A stretch of DNA of 64,000 nucleotides from Paenibacillus sp. FSL R10-2734 (GTDB lineage Bacteria; Bacillota; Bacilli; Paenibacillales; Paenibacillaceae), in the NCBI RefSeq assembly GCF_037963865.1, contig NZ_CP150170.1:1674001-1738000 (forward strand), read 5' to 3'. Below are positions 1-9,034 of the stretch, one piece after another. The position numbers and the translations under genes were made by a program. Every line of letters starts with the position of its first letter. Position 1 is the stretch's first letter. Under the pieces are notes generated by a model that ran no database searches, was not told the DNA's origin, and saw nothing but the letters and a program-made list of their open reading frames with translations.

Positions 1-599
1 TAATCGATAATCTCGGATTATGGGGACCTTCAATGCAATCATTGGCCCTTGTTCTAACCGCCTCGATATTGGCTGTATTGATCGGCGTACCGATTGGTAT
101 TCTATGTGCGCAGCGAAATGCGGTTAGAAATACAGTTACGCCTATTTTGGACTTTATGCAGACGATGCCGGCGTTTGTATATTTATTGCCAGCAGTATCA
201 TTTTTCTCACTTGGCGTAGTTCCAGGTGTAATTGCATCGATTATTTTTGCGATTCCACCAACGATTCGTTTGACCAATCTCGGTATTCGTCAAGTTTCAG
301 AGGAGCTGGTAGAAGCAGCCGATGCTTTTGGTTCAACACCTACTCAGAAACTGGTTAAATTGCAGTTGCCGATTGCTCTGCCAACGATTATGGCAGGCGT
401 CAATCAGACGATTATGTTGTCACTCTCGATGGTTGTTATCTCATCTATGATTGGTGCACAAGGTGTAGGTGCCTATGTATACCGTGCGGTATCACAGGCG
501 AAGACGGGGGATGGGTTCGAGGCGGGAATTGCTATCGTTATTATCGCTATTCTACTCGACCGTTTGACACAGAACGCACTAAAACCAAAACAGAGATAG
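1..599 (+). CDS. opuAB: Glycine betaine/proline ABC transporter permease, OpuAB/ProW type (5' truncated)
   Basis: Inner-membrane permease of an osmoprotectant importer. The reading frame is open from the first bases of the window (first full codon at 3), so the true start lies upstream and the ATG at 33 is internal. About 199 residues are visible, against roughly 280 for OpuAB. Several hydrophobic segments and a BPD_transp_1-type EAA loop (EAADAFGSTPTQKLVKLQLP) that docks on the ATPase are present. The gene ends 13 bp before the binding-protein gene, so it belongs to an opuA operon whose ATPase gene should lie upstream of the window. Confident for the family; substrate inferred from the neighbour. 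Confidence 0.9.
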   Translation, partial: IDNLGLWGPSMQSLALVLTASILAVLIGVPIGILCAQRNAVRNTVTPILDFMQTMPAFVYLLPAVSFFSLGVVPGVIASIIFAIPPTIRLTNLGIRQVSEELVEAADAFGSTPTQKLVKLQLPIALPTIMAGVNQTIMLSLSMVVISSMIGAQGVGAYVYRAVSQAKTGDGFEAGIAIVIIAILLDRLTQNALKPKQR

Positions 600-612
600 G
601 GGTTATAAATAT

Positions 613-1482
613 ATGAAGAAAAAAAATATAGGTTTGTTTCTTTTAGTGATCATGATATTTACTGTTATAGCCGGATGTTCATCTGCAAGTAATGGAAAAG
701 TAAAACTGGCTTATGTGGCATGGGATTCGGAAATTGCAAGTACTTATGTAGTTAAAGAAGTACTTGAAACTAAGCTTGGAGCTACAGTTGAAATGCTGCA
801 GGTGGATGCAGGCCCAATGTGGGCAGGCATTGCTGACGGTAGTGCGGATGCTATGGTTGCTGCTTGGTTACCAAGCACGCATGCCGCTTATTTAGAGAAG
901 TATGGTTCGAAAATCGAAGATTTAGGGCCTAATTTGAACGGGACTAAAGTTGGTTTGGCTGTTCCAGCTTACATGGATATCAATTCTATTGAAGACTTGA
1001 AGAACAGTGACCTGGCAGGAACATTGAGCAATCGAATTATCGGGATTGAGCCGGGTGCTGGTATTATGACGACAACGGAAAAGGCTATAACAGAATATGG
1101 TCTTAATGATTATACACTTCTTGAAAGTTCATCGGCAGCGATGGCTCAGGAGCTGCAAAAGGCTTATGACAACAAAGAACCTATCGTTGTAACGGGTTGG
1201 ACACCACACTGGATGTTCGCCAATATGGACCTGAAATATCTGGAAGATCCAAAAGGCGTATACGGTGCGGACGAGCAAATCCATACTATGGTTCGCCAAG
1301 GTCTGAAAGATGACATGCCAAATGTCTATAAATTCTTGGATCAATTTGAGTGGACAGCTGAAGATATGGCAAAAGTAATGGTTGAGGTTCAAGGTGGGAA
1401 GTCACCGGAAGAAGCTGCTAAGACTTGGGTTGAGAACAACCCAGATAAAGTGAATGCATGGACACAAGGTGTAGAATTGTAA
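613..1482 (+). CDS. opuAC: Glycine betaine-binding lipoprotein, OpuAC family
   Basis: Extracytoplasmic solute receptor for the adjacent permease, 289 aa. It has a lipoprotein signal with lipobox VIAGC (Cys22), followed by an OpuAC/ProX-type ligand domain. The pieces AWDSEIAST, GPMW and GWTPHWMF carry Trp residues that in this family form the aromatic cage for trimethylammonium ligands. The half beginning LAYVAWDSEIAS comes first and the half with IIGIEPGAGIM second, the reverse of B. subtilis OpuAC as I remember it. It is the last gene of the operon and a strong terminator follows. Osmotic induction is likely but not visible in the sequence. Confidence 0.93.
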   Translation: MKKKNIGLFLLVIMIFTVIAGCSSASNGKVKLAYVAWDSEIASTYVVKEVLETKLGATVEMLQVDAGPMWAGIADGSADAMVAAWLPSTHAAYLEKYGSKIEDLGPNLNGTKVGLAVPAYMDINSIEDLKNSDLAGTLSNRIIGIEPGAGIMTTTEKAITEYGLNDYTLLESSSAAMAQELQKAYDNKEPIVVTGWTPHWMFANMDLKYLEDPKGVYGADEQIHTMVRQGLKDDMPNVYKFLDQFEWTAEDMAKVMVEVQGGKSPEEAAKTWVENNPDKVNAWTQGVEL

Positions 1483-1591
1483 GTAGATAGAATTCTGTGG
1501 TATGATGTGAAGAATCAATGGATTACAAAAGTGTAACTTGTACGCTAACCACTGTTCTTTACAAATGCACTTCATAAGCAACTCATTCAAT

Positions 1592-1617
1592 AAAACACCC
1601 CGGAAGGGGTGTTTTTC
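1592..1617 (+). terminator. Rho-independent terminator of the opuA operon
   Basis: A stem of acacccc pairing with ggggtgt closes a GGAA tetraloop, is flanked by an A-run and ends in TTTTT. It lies 110 bp after opuAC. Confidence 0.9.
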
Positions 1618-1736
1618 TTGGGAATATAAGCAAAGTAATATATGTGCTTTTCTTATATTTTAATGCTTACACTTATGCTTTAGCGAAGTAAATCAGGAGG
1701 CAGCTGCTGCAAGGAGTCAAGAGAGGAGACTGCTTC

Positions 1737-2348
1737 ATGACAGAGACCATAAACACCTGGATAGATTGGCTGCTGCAAACGCTTGGCCTTAGTGGACCCT
1801 CTATTTTATTTGTGACGATTCCATTGGCGCTTTTGCAGAGTATATTAGGATTCTTTCCGTTTGTCATTCTGATTGTCCTCCATGTGTCTGTCTTTAACGT
1901 TATTGGAGGTATGCTGATCAGTTGGCTGGCTTGTAATCTGGGTGGAATACTGATGTATTTCCTCATTCGGAGATACCTATACAATTGGTTTGATCGAAAA
2001 TGGAGGTCCAAGCTGAAAAGGTATGACAAATGGCAGCGCTACTTAGACCGATATGGAATATGGACTTTGGTGCTACTTCGTACGATTCCTATTATTCCGA
2101 ACAATATAATCAATTTTATGTCCGCGGTTTCGCCAATTAAAGCATCATCGTTTATTTGGGGAACTGTGCTTGGGAATATGTCTTACATTTGGTTATTCGG
2201 TACGATCGGATCAAGCTTAATCGTCCCTAGGGAAGAGTGGAATGGTTATATTACTTGGTATGCTGTGTTTATCGCTATTCTAATCGGTATCTTCATACGG
2301 CGTCACTGGGACCATTTGCAGGAAGATAAACGGAGTAGAATGCACTAA
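1737..2348 (+). CDS. VTT-domain (TVP38/TMEM64, DedA-like) membrane protein
   Basis: Integral membrane protein of 203 aa with about five hydrophobic segments. The central stretch LRTIPIIPNNIINFMSA and the following glycine-containing helix (WGTVLGN) match the VTT/SNARE-associated Golgi domain typical of TVP38/TMEM64 proteins. A basic cytoplasmic loop (RKWRSKLKRYDKWQRYLDRY) precedes the motif. The start at ATG 1737 has a GAGGAG site about 9 nt upstream. Members of this superfamily have been linked to lipid flipping and membrane homeostasis; the substrate cannot be inferred here. It is monocistronic, between two terminators. Confidence 0.85.
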   Translation: MTETINTWIDWLLQTLGLSGPSILFVTIPLALLQSILGFFPFVILIVLHVSVFNVIGGMLISWLACNLGGILMYFLIRRYLYNWFDRKWRSKLKRYDKWQRYLDRYGIWTLVLLRTIPIIPNNIINFMSAVSPIKASSFIWGTVLGNMSYIWLFGTIGSSLIVPREEWNGYITWYAVFIAILIGIFIRRHWDHLQEDKRSRMH

Positions 2349-2376
2349 TTATATATTTTTAATTTATTTTCTAATG

Positions 2377-2429
2377 AAAGAAGAACGTTTCTTTGGCATC
2401 ATCCGCCGGAGGGAACGTTCTTCTTTTTT
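2377..2429 (+). terminator. Rho-independent terminator
   Basis: gaagaacgtt (2380-2389) pairs with aacgttcttc (2414-2423) and is followed by a run of T. It closes the VTT-protein transcript ahead of yunB. Confidence 0.85.
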
Positions 2430-2501
2430 GTCTACTTTCCGAATACCTTAAACTAAGTGGAGGTGGCTTGACCTCTACGTATGGTGGGAGGGACTATCGC
2501 A

Positions 2502-3581
2502 ATGGGTAGATTAAAAAGATGGGGGAACCGAGGGCTGAGACTACCTGATCTAGGTCAACTTCGGCTGCCAAAAATAAATGGTGGCGGGATGCCGAGGTTC
2601 TCTGGGAGAAGCTCCGCGTTCAAGTCAAAACCTAGCAGAGCAGCGGCAAAACCACAAAATGCACGGTTTGAAGCCAAGCGGAGCAGAAGCCGTATGAGGT
2701 TATCGAGCAGGGCAGAAGGCAAGATAACTGTTTCCAATGGGAACACGCGCAAGCCAAGAAGCCGGCGTAAATTTTGGCTGATTACATCCTTAGTATTAAT
2801 AGTGCTTGTGCTACAGGCATTTCGATATGTGGAGCTGCACATGAAGCCGCCTATCTTGCATTTAGCTCAAATTCGTGTGAAGCAAATCGCTACAGAGTCG
2901 ATAAACAAGGCGATTACTTCACAAGTTGCAAATGGAGGAAATGCGGAGGAACTGATTGATTGGAAGACCGATAAGAACGGGAAAATATCAGGCTTTATGC
3001 TTAACTATGCAGAGCATATGCGTATTACTTCACAAGCAGCAGAGGTGATCCAGACTACTCTGCAGGATTTGCATAATCAGACAGAATATATTCCGCTCGG
3101 TCAGGCACTTGGTAGTCCTCTCATCGCCTCTTATGGGCCAGATATTCCGATCAAGATTGAACCGCAAGGTGCTGTTAAGGTTGAACTCAGCACTCGCCAG
3201 CAAAATGCCGGAATCAATATGATTCTAGTGGAGGTCTATATCCATATTGTGACGGAGGTCGCGGTGGTCATCCCCTTTGACATGGAACCCCAAGTAGTGG
3301 ATACGGAAATTCCTGTGTCTTATCTGATGGTCGTCGGAGACGTGCCTATGTATTATTACGATAATCAGGGTCAGCCTGTCGGAGATAATGGAAGTAGTGC
3401 CCCAGGGATTGCTATTCCAGCCCCTTCAGTAAGCGGGGATAAGAACGGAGTATCGGATCAGAGCAAGGATACAACTGGGAATAGCCAGGAGGATAGCAAC
3501 CAGTCACCAGCTGCAACCAATTCTTCGAATACAGGTGTAGCACCAGAAGAAGGTGACAAAGGTGTAAATGGAGGAAATTAA
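2502..3581 (+). CDS. yunB: Sporulation protein YunB
   Basis: Homologue of YunB, a mother-cell sporulation protein under sigma-E in B. subtilis. One transmembrane helix lies at about residues 91-108 (WLITSLVLIVLVLQAF), followed by the conserved YunB domain (LAQIRVKQIATESINKAI, TEYIPLGQALGSPLIASYGP, PFDMEPQVVDTEIPVSYLMV). I chose ATG 2502 because a GGGAGGG site sits 9 nt upstream; the in-frame ATG at 2481 has poorer spacing. At about 359 aa it is longer than the B. subtilis protein (about 250 aa): there is an extra Arg/Lys/Ser-rich N-terminal segment of about 85 residues and an Asn/Ser/Gly-rich C-terminal tail. Confidence 0.9.
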   Translation: MGRLKRWGNRGLRLPDLGQLRLPKINGGGMPRFSGRSSAFKSKPSRAAAKPQNARFEAKRSRSRMRLSSRAEGKITVSNGNTRKPRSRRKFWLITSLVLIVLVLQAFRYVELHMKPPILHLAQIRVKQIATESINKAITSQVANGGNAEELIDWKTDKNGKISGFMLNYAEHMRITSQAAEVIQTTLQDLHNQTEYIPLGQALGSPLIASYGPDIPIKIEPQGAVKVELSTRQQNAGINMILVEVYIHIVTEVAVVIPFDMEPQVVDTEIPVSYLMVVGDVPMYYYDNQGQPVGDNGSSAPGIAIPAPSVSGDKNGVSDQSKDTTGNSQEDSNQSPAATNSSNTGVAPEEGDKGVNGGN

Positions 3582-3584
3582 GGG

Positions 3585-3611
3585 ATATCGTACTCCACCC
3601 CTCATAGACTA
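3585..3611 (+). promoter_or_regulatory. Possible mother-cell (sigma-E/K-type) promoter of the glycosyltransferase cluster
   Basis: CATAGACTA at 3603-3611 fits the CATANNNTA -10 element shared by sigma-E and sigma-K. An ATA triplet lies at 3585-3587, with spacing slightly shorter than usual for a sigma-E -35. No sigma-A hexamer pair is evident in the 69-bp gap. Weak, pattern-based call. Confidence 0.3.
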
Positions 3612-3650
3612 TAGGTAGCATAGCTTTGAATAAATGGAGTGTGAGTCCTA

Positions 3651-5117
3651 ATGTCACATGAATCGCTGAATGTGGAACGCTTGGCAGGGAGATATGGTTT
3701 CCTAGAACGTACCGGACTTCTTCCCTTGCCTAGTAAAGATGGGATTACTATTGTAGTTGAGCTTAGTCGCCTGGAATGTGCCACGGTTTGTTTACCCTTA
3801 CTGCTGCTCCACTCGGGAACGGCTGTGCGCATTATTGCTGTTTCAATGACTCCCGATTTCCCCACGGAGGTATTAGCTAGGCAGCTCTCACCGGAGGAGC
3901 CAGTGATCCTCCTACCCTATGTGAAGGATGAGTATATGCCCAACCAGGCTTTGGTCCATATCGAGACCACTTTTGCTGTTCTGCTTGAAGATTCGATTAT
4001 GGTATCACCTGGCTGGTTAAGCGAGTTAATGTGGGCTTCCTTCGATGATCCTTCCGTTAGAGTTGTTGCCCCGCGTTCTTCTACTGAGAGAGGGGCAGGA
4101 AAGAAACGCCTTCACTTCGGTACACATCTTGAATTAGCTGCTCATGTAAGCTACAGCCTTGGACGGCACCAAGGCGAATGGCGCGAGGTGGAAGTGCTAA
4201 CTGGTTCTTGTCTTCTATTCACTAAGGAATTGATTCATCGTATCGGTGGTTTTGACGCTTCGCTTCAAGCGCGGTATCTCATGATTGCTGATTGGTGTCT
4301 CAGAGCGCGGCAGAGTGGTGCGAAACTGGCACTGAGTGACGCTGTGTATGTTCATGCTATTCACTCATTGGATAAATATCTGAGAACAAAGGACGAATCC
4401 AAACAGTCGGATGGCTGGCAGATATACAGCAAGAAATGGGCACTTGAGGACATTCAGCAAAACAGTCAGGATAACGAAGCACATTTAGTGCCACCTAGCG
4501 AATCCTTTAACTCTCCACAGTCGTTTATACCACTAGGTAAGGCGCTCTTGGCTAGTCCTTTGGTAACGGCGATTGTGTATTTGGATGAAGCTAGGGATTG
4601 TGATGAGCTGAAGCAGCAATGGGTAGTTGCGCAGGAGCAGCAGAGCTACAAGAATATTCGCTGGATTTGGATCAGAGACACTTTAGTAGATGCTGCTTCT
4701 GAGTTGCCGATTAACGAATCTGATGTAGTGATTACGGTGCGTGGTGAGGACGCATGGCTACAGGCGTTAAAGAATGCATCTGTATTATATGAGAGTGAGA
4801 TCATTCTGTATTTGTCTACGTCCATCCTGTATGAGAAACGTTATATTGAGCGGGTGGTGAAGGCCATAACCCAAGGCTCTGCAGATCTGATCGTCAGTTT
4901 ATCCACTGAAATGGAGGAAGCAGGGGTTCATTTGCTTGCAGGGGGAGATTCAGCGGTCACTCTTCCTCTAGAACGAGTTGCTTACAGGGGAGGGATTGTG
5001 CCTGGAGTTATTAGCCGCAGGAAGTCTACTTCAGGTCAATTGCAGCTTTACCCTAAAGCCTCTCTAATAATAGGTTATATCGGGGATTTGTCCGATTCCA
5101 AGGGGGCACGCCCATGA
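3651..5117 (+). CDS. GT2-like glycosyltransferase, first gene of the rightward cluster
   Basis: Protein of 488 aa without signal peptide or membrane segment. Residues of about 30-240 have a GT2/GT-A layout: an acidic LLEDS in place of DxD, followed by LSELMWASFDDPSVRVVAP, the acceptor-loop-like TGSCLLFTKELIHRIGGFD and DWCLRARQSG. This resembles the C-terminal half of GT2 enzymes. The second half (from about residue 300) begins a new alpha/beta segment (VTAIVYLDEARDC, NIRWIWIRD) that I cannot assign. GGAG lies 10 nt before the ATG. Its stop overlaps the next start as ATGA, so translation is probably coupled. Transfer to a surface polymer or protein is inferred from the locus only. Confidence 0.7.
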   Translation: MSHESLNVERLAGRYGFLERTGLLPLPSKDGITIVVELSRLECATVCLPLLLLHSGTAVRIIAVSMTPDFPTEVLARQLSPEEPVILLPYVKDEYMPNQALVHIETTFAVLLEDSIMVSPGWLSELMWASFDDPSVRVVAPRSSTERGAGKKRLHFGTHLELAAHVSYSLGRHQGEWREVEVLTGSCLLFTKELIHRIGGFDASLQARYLMIADWCLRARQSGAKLALSDAVYVHAIHSLDKYLRTKDESKQSDGWQIYSKKWALEDIQQNSQDNEAHLVPPSESFNSPQSFIPLGKALLASPLVTAIVYLDEARDCDELKQQWVVAQEQQSYKNIRWIWIRDTLVDAASELPINESDVVITVRGEDAWLQALKNASVLYESEIILYLSTSILYEKRYIERVVKAITQGSADLIVSLSTEMEEAGVHLLAGGDSAVTLPLERVAYRGGIVPGVISRRKSTSGQLQLYPKASLIIGYIGDLSDSKGARP

Positions 5118-6316
5118 AATATTTAATTCTAAGCGGAGGTTCTTGGGAGGACTACGAATATAAAAGATTGTTAGAGCTTCTTCCCGATCGGGAAGAGGTC
5201 TGCTTTGCTGGACGAATGACTCGCGAACAGCAGGCTAATAGTCAGATCATGGCAGTTGAGGCTACAGATATTTATTCTCTAAAGGCGAAGCAATACACGC
5301 TTCTTGTCTCTTCCCCCTATTGGCTCTCGGACGTTCTTTCCTTGCAGGCAGCATATGTAGTGGTACTGTTAGAACGCTGTCCGGAAGAAGAAAATAAGCT
5401 GTTATGGGATAAATACAGCGGCTTGCTTGGCGCAAAGGCCGACCTTGTAGCATCCCGATCCGAACGGATATATCTAGAGCAGAGCTTACGCAGGGGTGGT
5501 GTGATCTATCTCGGCGGGGATCAGCAGGAGTCCTATGGAATCACCCGTCAAGGAGATAGGCTGTATTTTCTTACGGATTATGAGGTGCTGTGGAGTAAGG
5601 CGTTGGAAAGCTTGTGGCAGGATCCGACTATTCTAGCTACTGATTGGGTTACTGTCCAGCTTGAGCTGCGGGCAGATTACTACATTTCCATGTGCTCTAA
5701 GCTGCCCAGTCAACCTGTTGTACATTACTTGGCAGCTTCCTATTTATATTTGTTGGGGGATTCTGCAGCAAATCGGTATTTGGTGCAATCCTTTGAGCTC
5801 ATGGTGCTGTATGAATATCTGGATTGTCTCCATTCACATTTTCGCTTCTTTTCGGCTATAGAGGTCAAGACAGGGAATTTGGAAACGGCCGTTCAGCAGT
5901 ATACGATTACGGCATTTACGGCTGAAGAGCAGCGGGAGGCGGAAAGGCTGCAGGGCTGGTTTCACTCCGAGCAGTACCAGCTTGTGCGAGCAGAGCTGTT
6001 CCGCTTGAATGAGGATGAGGCCTCGGCAGTACGGATTCTAAGCTCACTCACCACCTCGGAGGCGAAGCTACTGCTGATTCAGAATTATATTCGAACCTTC
6101 CAATGGGAGAAGGCACTTGAGCTTCAACGTGAACTGGAAGGAAGTGTTGATGGGGTTATAGAAGGCACAATACACTTACTGCATGGCAGACGACATGAGG
6201 CTATCCGCAGCTTCTTGAATGCGGCGGGGCAAGACAATCAGGCGTGGCCGCTTTTATCAGAGATGGCGGATCTAGAAGAGGCTATAAGACGATTGAAAAG
6301 GAGAGTGGAGGGATGA
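5114..6316 (+). CDS. Protein of unknown function between two glycosyltransferases
   Basis: 400-aa cytoplasmic-looking protein that I do not recognise. The N-terminal ~150 residues look alpha/beta (MKYLILSGGSWEDYEYKRLL; YTLLVSSPYWLSDVL; ADLVASRSERIYLEQSL), which could be a glycosyltransferase-B-like or CgeB-like nucleotide-binding fold. From about residue 190 it is helical with TPR-like repeats (HYLAASYLYLLGDSAANRYL; AEEQREAERLQGWFHSEQYQ; LIQNYIRTFQWEKALELQ). It starts inside the stop of the preceding gene (ATGA) and ends inside the start of the next one (ATGA), so all three are almost certainly translated as one unit and act together. Confidence 0.75.
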   Translation: MKYLILSGGSWEDYEYKRLLELLPDREEVCFAGRMTREQQANSQIMAVEATDIYSLKAKQYTLLVSSPYWLSDVLSLQAAYVVVLLERCPEEENKLLWDKYSGLLGAKADLVASRSERIYLEQSLRRGGVIYLGGDQQESYGITRQGDRLYFLTDYEVLWSKALESLWQDPTILATDWVTVQLELRADYYISMCSKLPSQPVVHYLAASYLYLLGDSAANRYLVQSFELMVLYEYLDCLHSHFRFFSAIEVKTGNLETAVQQYTITAFTAEEQREAERLQGWFHSEQYQLVRAELFRLNEDEASAVRILSSLTTSEAKLLLIQNYIRTFQWEKALELQRELEGSVDGVIEGTIHLLHGRRHEAIRSFLNAAGQDNQAWPLLSEMADLEEAIRRLKRRVEG

Positions 6317-7050
6317 GTAGTCATAGATGGCCTCTCCGCAAAACAGCAGGTAACCGCTTGACCGCTATGATGCAGGTTCGGAATGAGGCAGGAAGGTATT
6401 TGGAGCAGGTGCTTGAAGAACTGAGTGAGTTCGTAGATGATATTGTGATTGTAGATGATGGAAGTACAGATCATACGGCACAGTTATGTCGTTCTTTTGC
6501 TAAGGTGACGAAGCTTGTGACACTGGAGACCTCTTTGTTTAATCGTGAGTGGGAGCTAAGGCAGACGTTATGGAATTTGGCAGTATCTACGAATCCGGAT
6601 TGGCTTCTGTCTGTGGACGCAGATGAGTTCTATGAAGAAGCGGCTAAACGGGAGATGAGACGGCTTATTGATCAGGATGTGTATGACTGGGTATCCTTCC
6701 GGTTATTTGATTTCTGGGGTGGCACGACCCATTATCGTGAAGATGAGCACTGGAATATCCATACGAAGCATACCCGTACACTAGTCCGATATTTACCGAA
6801 TTTTCATTATTTTTTTCCGGAAATGGATCATCATGTGCCTAGGCTCCCGATTTCCTACTCTGTATTGCCGGGCTTTCTTGCCGAATTGCGAGTGAAGCAT
6901 TATGGATGGGCGGTTTCGCCTGAAGAGCTTCGACTTAAATACTCGCGTTATATGAACCTTGATCCAGAGGGACGCTGGGGGAGTCTGGAGCAGTACGAGT
7001 CCATTCTAGATGAGCAGCCCCATTTGGTGGAGTGGAAGGAAGAACCTTGA
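6313..7050 (+). CDS. GT2 family glycosyltransferase
   Basis: Compact 245-aa GT-A enzyme. Nucleotide-sugar motifs are clear: IVIVDDGSTD at residues 44-53 and the DxD metal site VDADE at 101-105. Motif MMQVRNEAGRYLEQVL opens the domain. I place the start at ATG 6313, which overlaps the previous stop and is preceded by GGAGAGTGGAGGG; the longer in-frame start at 6244 lies deep in the upstream gene. No TPR extension or membrane anchor. It is the last gene of the rightward cluster and ends 20 bp from the convergent GT2-TPR gene, with no good terminator in the gap. Confidence 0.88.
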   Translation: MSSHRWPLRKTAGNRLTAMMQVRNEAGRYLEQVLEELSEFVDDIVIVDDGSTDHTAQLCRSFAKVTKLVTLETSLFNREWELRQTLWNLAVSTNPDWLLSVDADEFYEEAAKREMRRLIDQDVYDWVSFRLFDFWGGTTHYREDEHWNIHTKHTRTLVRYLPNFHYFFPEMDHHVPRLPISYSVLPGFLAELRVKHYGWAVSPEELRLKYSRYMNLDPEGRWGSLEQYESILDEQPHLVEWKEEP

Positions 7051-7070
7051 AATTTGAATCTGCCAGCCGG

Positions 7071-9020
7071 TTAAGTCTGAATGGCTGATTTGACGAGCAG
7101 CCCCCATGGGATATGACCTGAGGTTACCCCATGGGGATAAGCTTTTGCAGCGAGCAGAAGCTTATAGTAGGAGAGACCTATTGCTGCGGTAGTTCCCCCG
7201 ATCTTACGCAAAGTCATTTCATCTGATAGAGCGAGCTTTGGAGTTTCCCCACAGGAGAAAGCTATTGCTGCATATAATAGCCATTCGGCACAGTCCATTG
7301 AGGAATTATAATGAAGGTTTTGGTTGGCATAGATAGAGCACCACTGTTTCTTTACAGAAATGGGTGCCTCAAGCAATCCGTAAAATAAGGGCGGCGGTAG
7401 CTTGCACCATTGGAATGAAGAACCCGCTGATTGTCGATAGAGTGTTAATCCGCTGTCCCAAGCACCGACCTGAAGCAGCAATTGCGTAGCGTAGCTCAGA
7501 TCAGGAAGAGCAGGCCTAATGCCAGAACGACCTGTTAAAATATGATGAATCGATAACATTCCCGGTCTGTAAGGCGTTATGCAGACAAGCCACTTCATGG
7601 CTGACTCTGTATCTCCAGCACGGCAGGACAAAGCCCATAGATAGCCAAGTATAGATGAACGTTTGGAATGAACGGATGGATCATGAAGTAACTGCTCCAG
7701 CGGTTCGAGTGAGTGATGGCCCTCTTGTTGCTGTGTACATGTAAGGAAAGCCTGCACAATGGTCTGAACGGCTGGTGGTAGCTGTGGAGCAGTAGAGAGT
7801 GTAGTCAGCCATTCAAGGTCGCGGGCATTGAACGCTGCGGGCACAAGGTAGGCTAAGGTTACCGGTGAGAAAGAGTGGAGATGACAGCGGGTCAATGATA
7901 TTAGACTTAACCTCTCTCCAGATAGCAGGCTTAGAGGGGCAAGCTGTTTCCATGCATCCATATAATCTGGTTTAAATTGTATAGCTACCTCGTAGTGTTC
8001 CCGCGCATTCGAATACAGAAATAATTTCTCGCACACTTTGCCTGCCAGTAGTTCTGTTCGATACGTTCCGCTTCCCGAGGAGGAAGGATATTTATGTGCT
8101 GTATCCCTGTTCTTTAGGGCTTGCTTCAGGAAGTGTCTAGCTTTGCCAAGCTGTCCTTGTTCGAGTAACAAAGTGGCATAGCCCTCTAATAAATCTATGA
8201 AATCGGGAAACAATAAGCTTCCCGCATGAAAGACCTCCTCAGCTTCCTGGTTATGGCCACATAGTTGTAAGGCGTAAGCAGTCTTAAGGTAAATATCGAA
8301 GGCATACCCAGATTGGGCTGGAACTTCGGCGAGTAATGGGTGAAGTATATCTGCTGCTGCTTTATATTGCTCCTGTTGATAATACTCGACCCCTAGTGCA
8401 TAACGCAGGATTAGATGGCTCGGTTGAAGCTGCAGGCCACTGTTGATGAGGGCTAAATTGCGCTGGTATTTATTTTTGCGCTGCAATTCCTCCTCTAAAT
8501 AACCGTAGTGATAAATAGGCCATTCAGCAAAAGCGATCTCTCCTGCAAGAAGCTCCCAAATGCTGCTGGCGGTCTCCTCATGAATGATTCCACGAAAGAT
8601 GATTCTGTTATCGTTTCTGAACAGGCGACAGACATGATCTGTTACAAAATCCGTTTCAGAGGCCTCACTGATGTAGTGGATAATGGGCAGCCAATATCCA
8701 TGAATATGCGCTGCGTCCAGCAGATGCTGGATCTGCTCCTCCCTCCAATGGTCTATAGCCTCATCAGCATCCAGCACCAGAATCCAGGGGGAAGTTGCAT
8801 ACTCTAGACTCAGGTTTCGTGCTTTCGCGAAATCATTCTCCCAAGGAATATCGATAACCTTTGCACCGAACTTAAGCGCTATGTCTTTGCTATTATCCTC
8901 AGATCCAGTATCGGCAATGATGATTTCTGATACTAGTCCTTGCACAGAGGAGAGGCATTTCTCCAGGTGTTTTGCTTCATTCTTAACGATCATACAAAGT
9001 GTGATATCGGGAGCAGTCAT
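7071..9020 (-). CDS. GT2-TPR glycosyltransferase (SunS-like architecture)
   Basis: 649-aa protein. The GT-A domain, residues 1 to about 200, has ITLCMIVKNEAKHLEKCL, ADTGSED (36-42), the NDFAKARN motif and LDADE (83-87). After it comes CRLFRNDNRIIFRGIIHEE, then IYHYGYLEEELQRKNKYQRN, then TPR-like helices to the C-terminus. This order (GT2, RMFR...FHG.VHE, YH.GY, KRN, TPR) is that of the SunS S-glycosyltransferase class and of many Bacillota GT2-TPR proteins; acceptor unknown. GGAGGG lies 10 nt before ATG 9020. Third gene of a leftward operon, 14 bp after its neighbour. Possible peptide or protein glycosylation is an inference. Confidence 0.87.
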   Translation of the reverse strand: MTAPDITLCMIVKNEAKHLEKCLSSVQGLVSEIIIADTGSEDNSKDIALKFGAKVIDIPWENDFAKARNLSLEYATSPWILVLDADEAIDHWREEQIQHLLDAAHIHGYWLPIIHYISEASETDFVTDHVCRLFRNDNRIIFRGIIHEETASSIWELLAGEIAFAEWPIYHYGYLEEELQRKNKYQRNLALINSGLQLQPSHLILRYALGVEYYQQEQYKAAADILHPLLAEVPAQSGYAFDIYLKTAYALQLCGHNQEAEEVFHAGSLLFPDFIDLLEGYATLLLEQGQLGKARHFLKQALKNRDTAHKYPSSSGSGTYRTELLAGKVCEKLFLYSNAREHYEVAIQFKPDYMDAWKQLAPLSLLSGERLSLISLTRCHLHSFSPVTLAYLVPAAFNARDLEWLTTLSTAPQLPPAVQTIVQAFLTCTQQQEGHHSLEPLEQLLHDPSVHSKRSSILGYLWALSCRAGDTESAMKWLVCITPYRPGMLSIHHILTGRSGIRPALPDLSYATQLLLQVGAWDSGLTLYRQSAGSSFQWCKLPPPLFYGLLEAPISVKKQWCSIYANQNLHYNSSMDCAEWLLYAAIAFSCGETPKLALSDEMTLRKIGGTTAAIGLSYYKLLLAAKAYPHGVTSGHIPWGLLVKSAIQT

Positions 9021-9034
9021 GGGAAACGTCCCTC

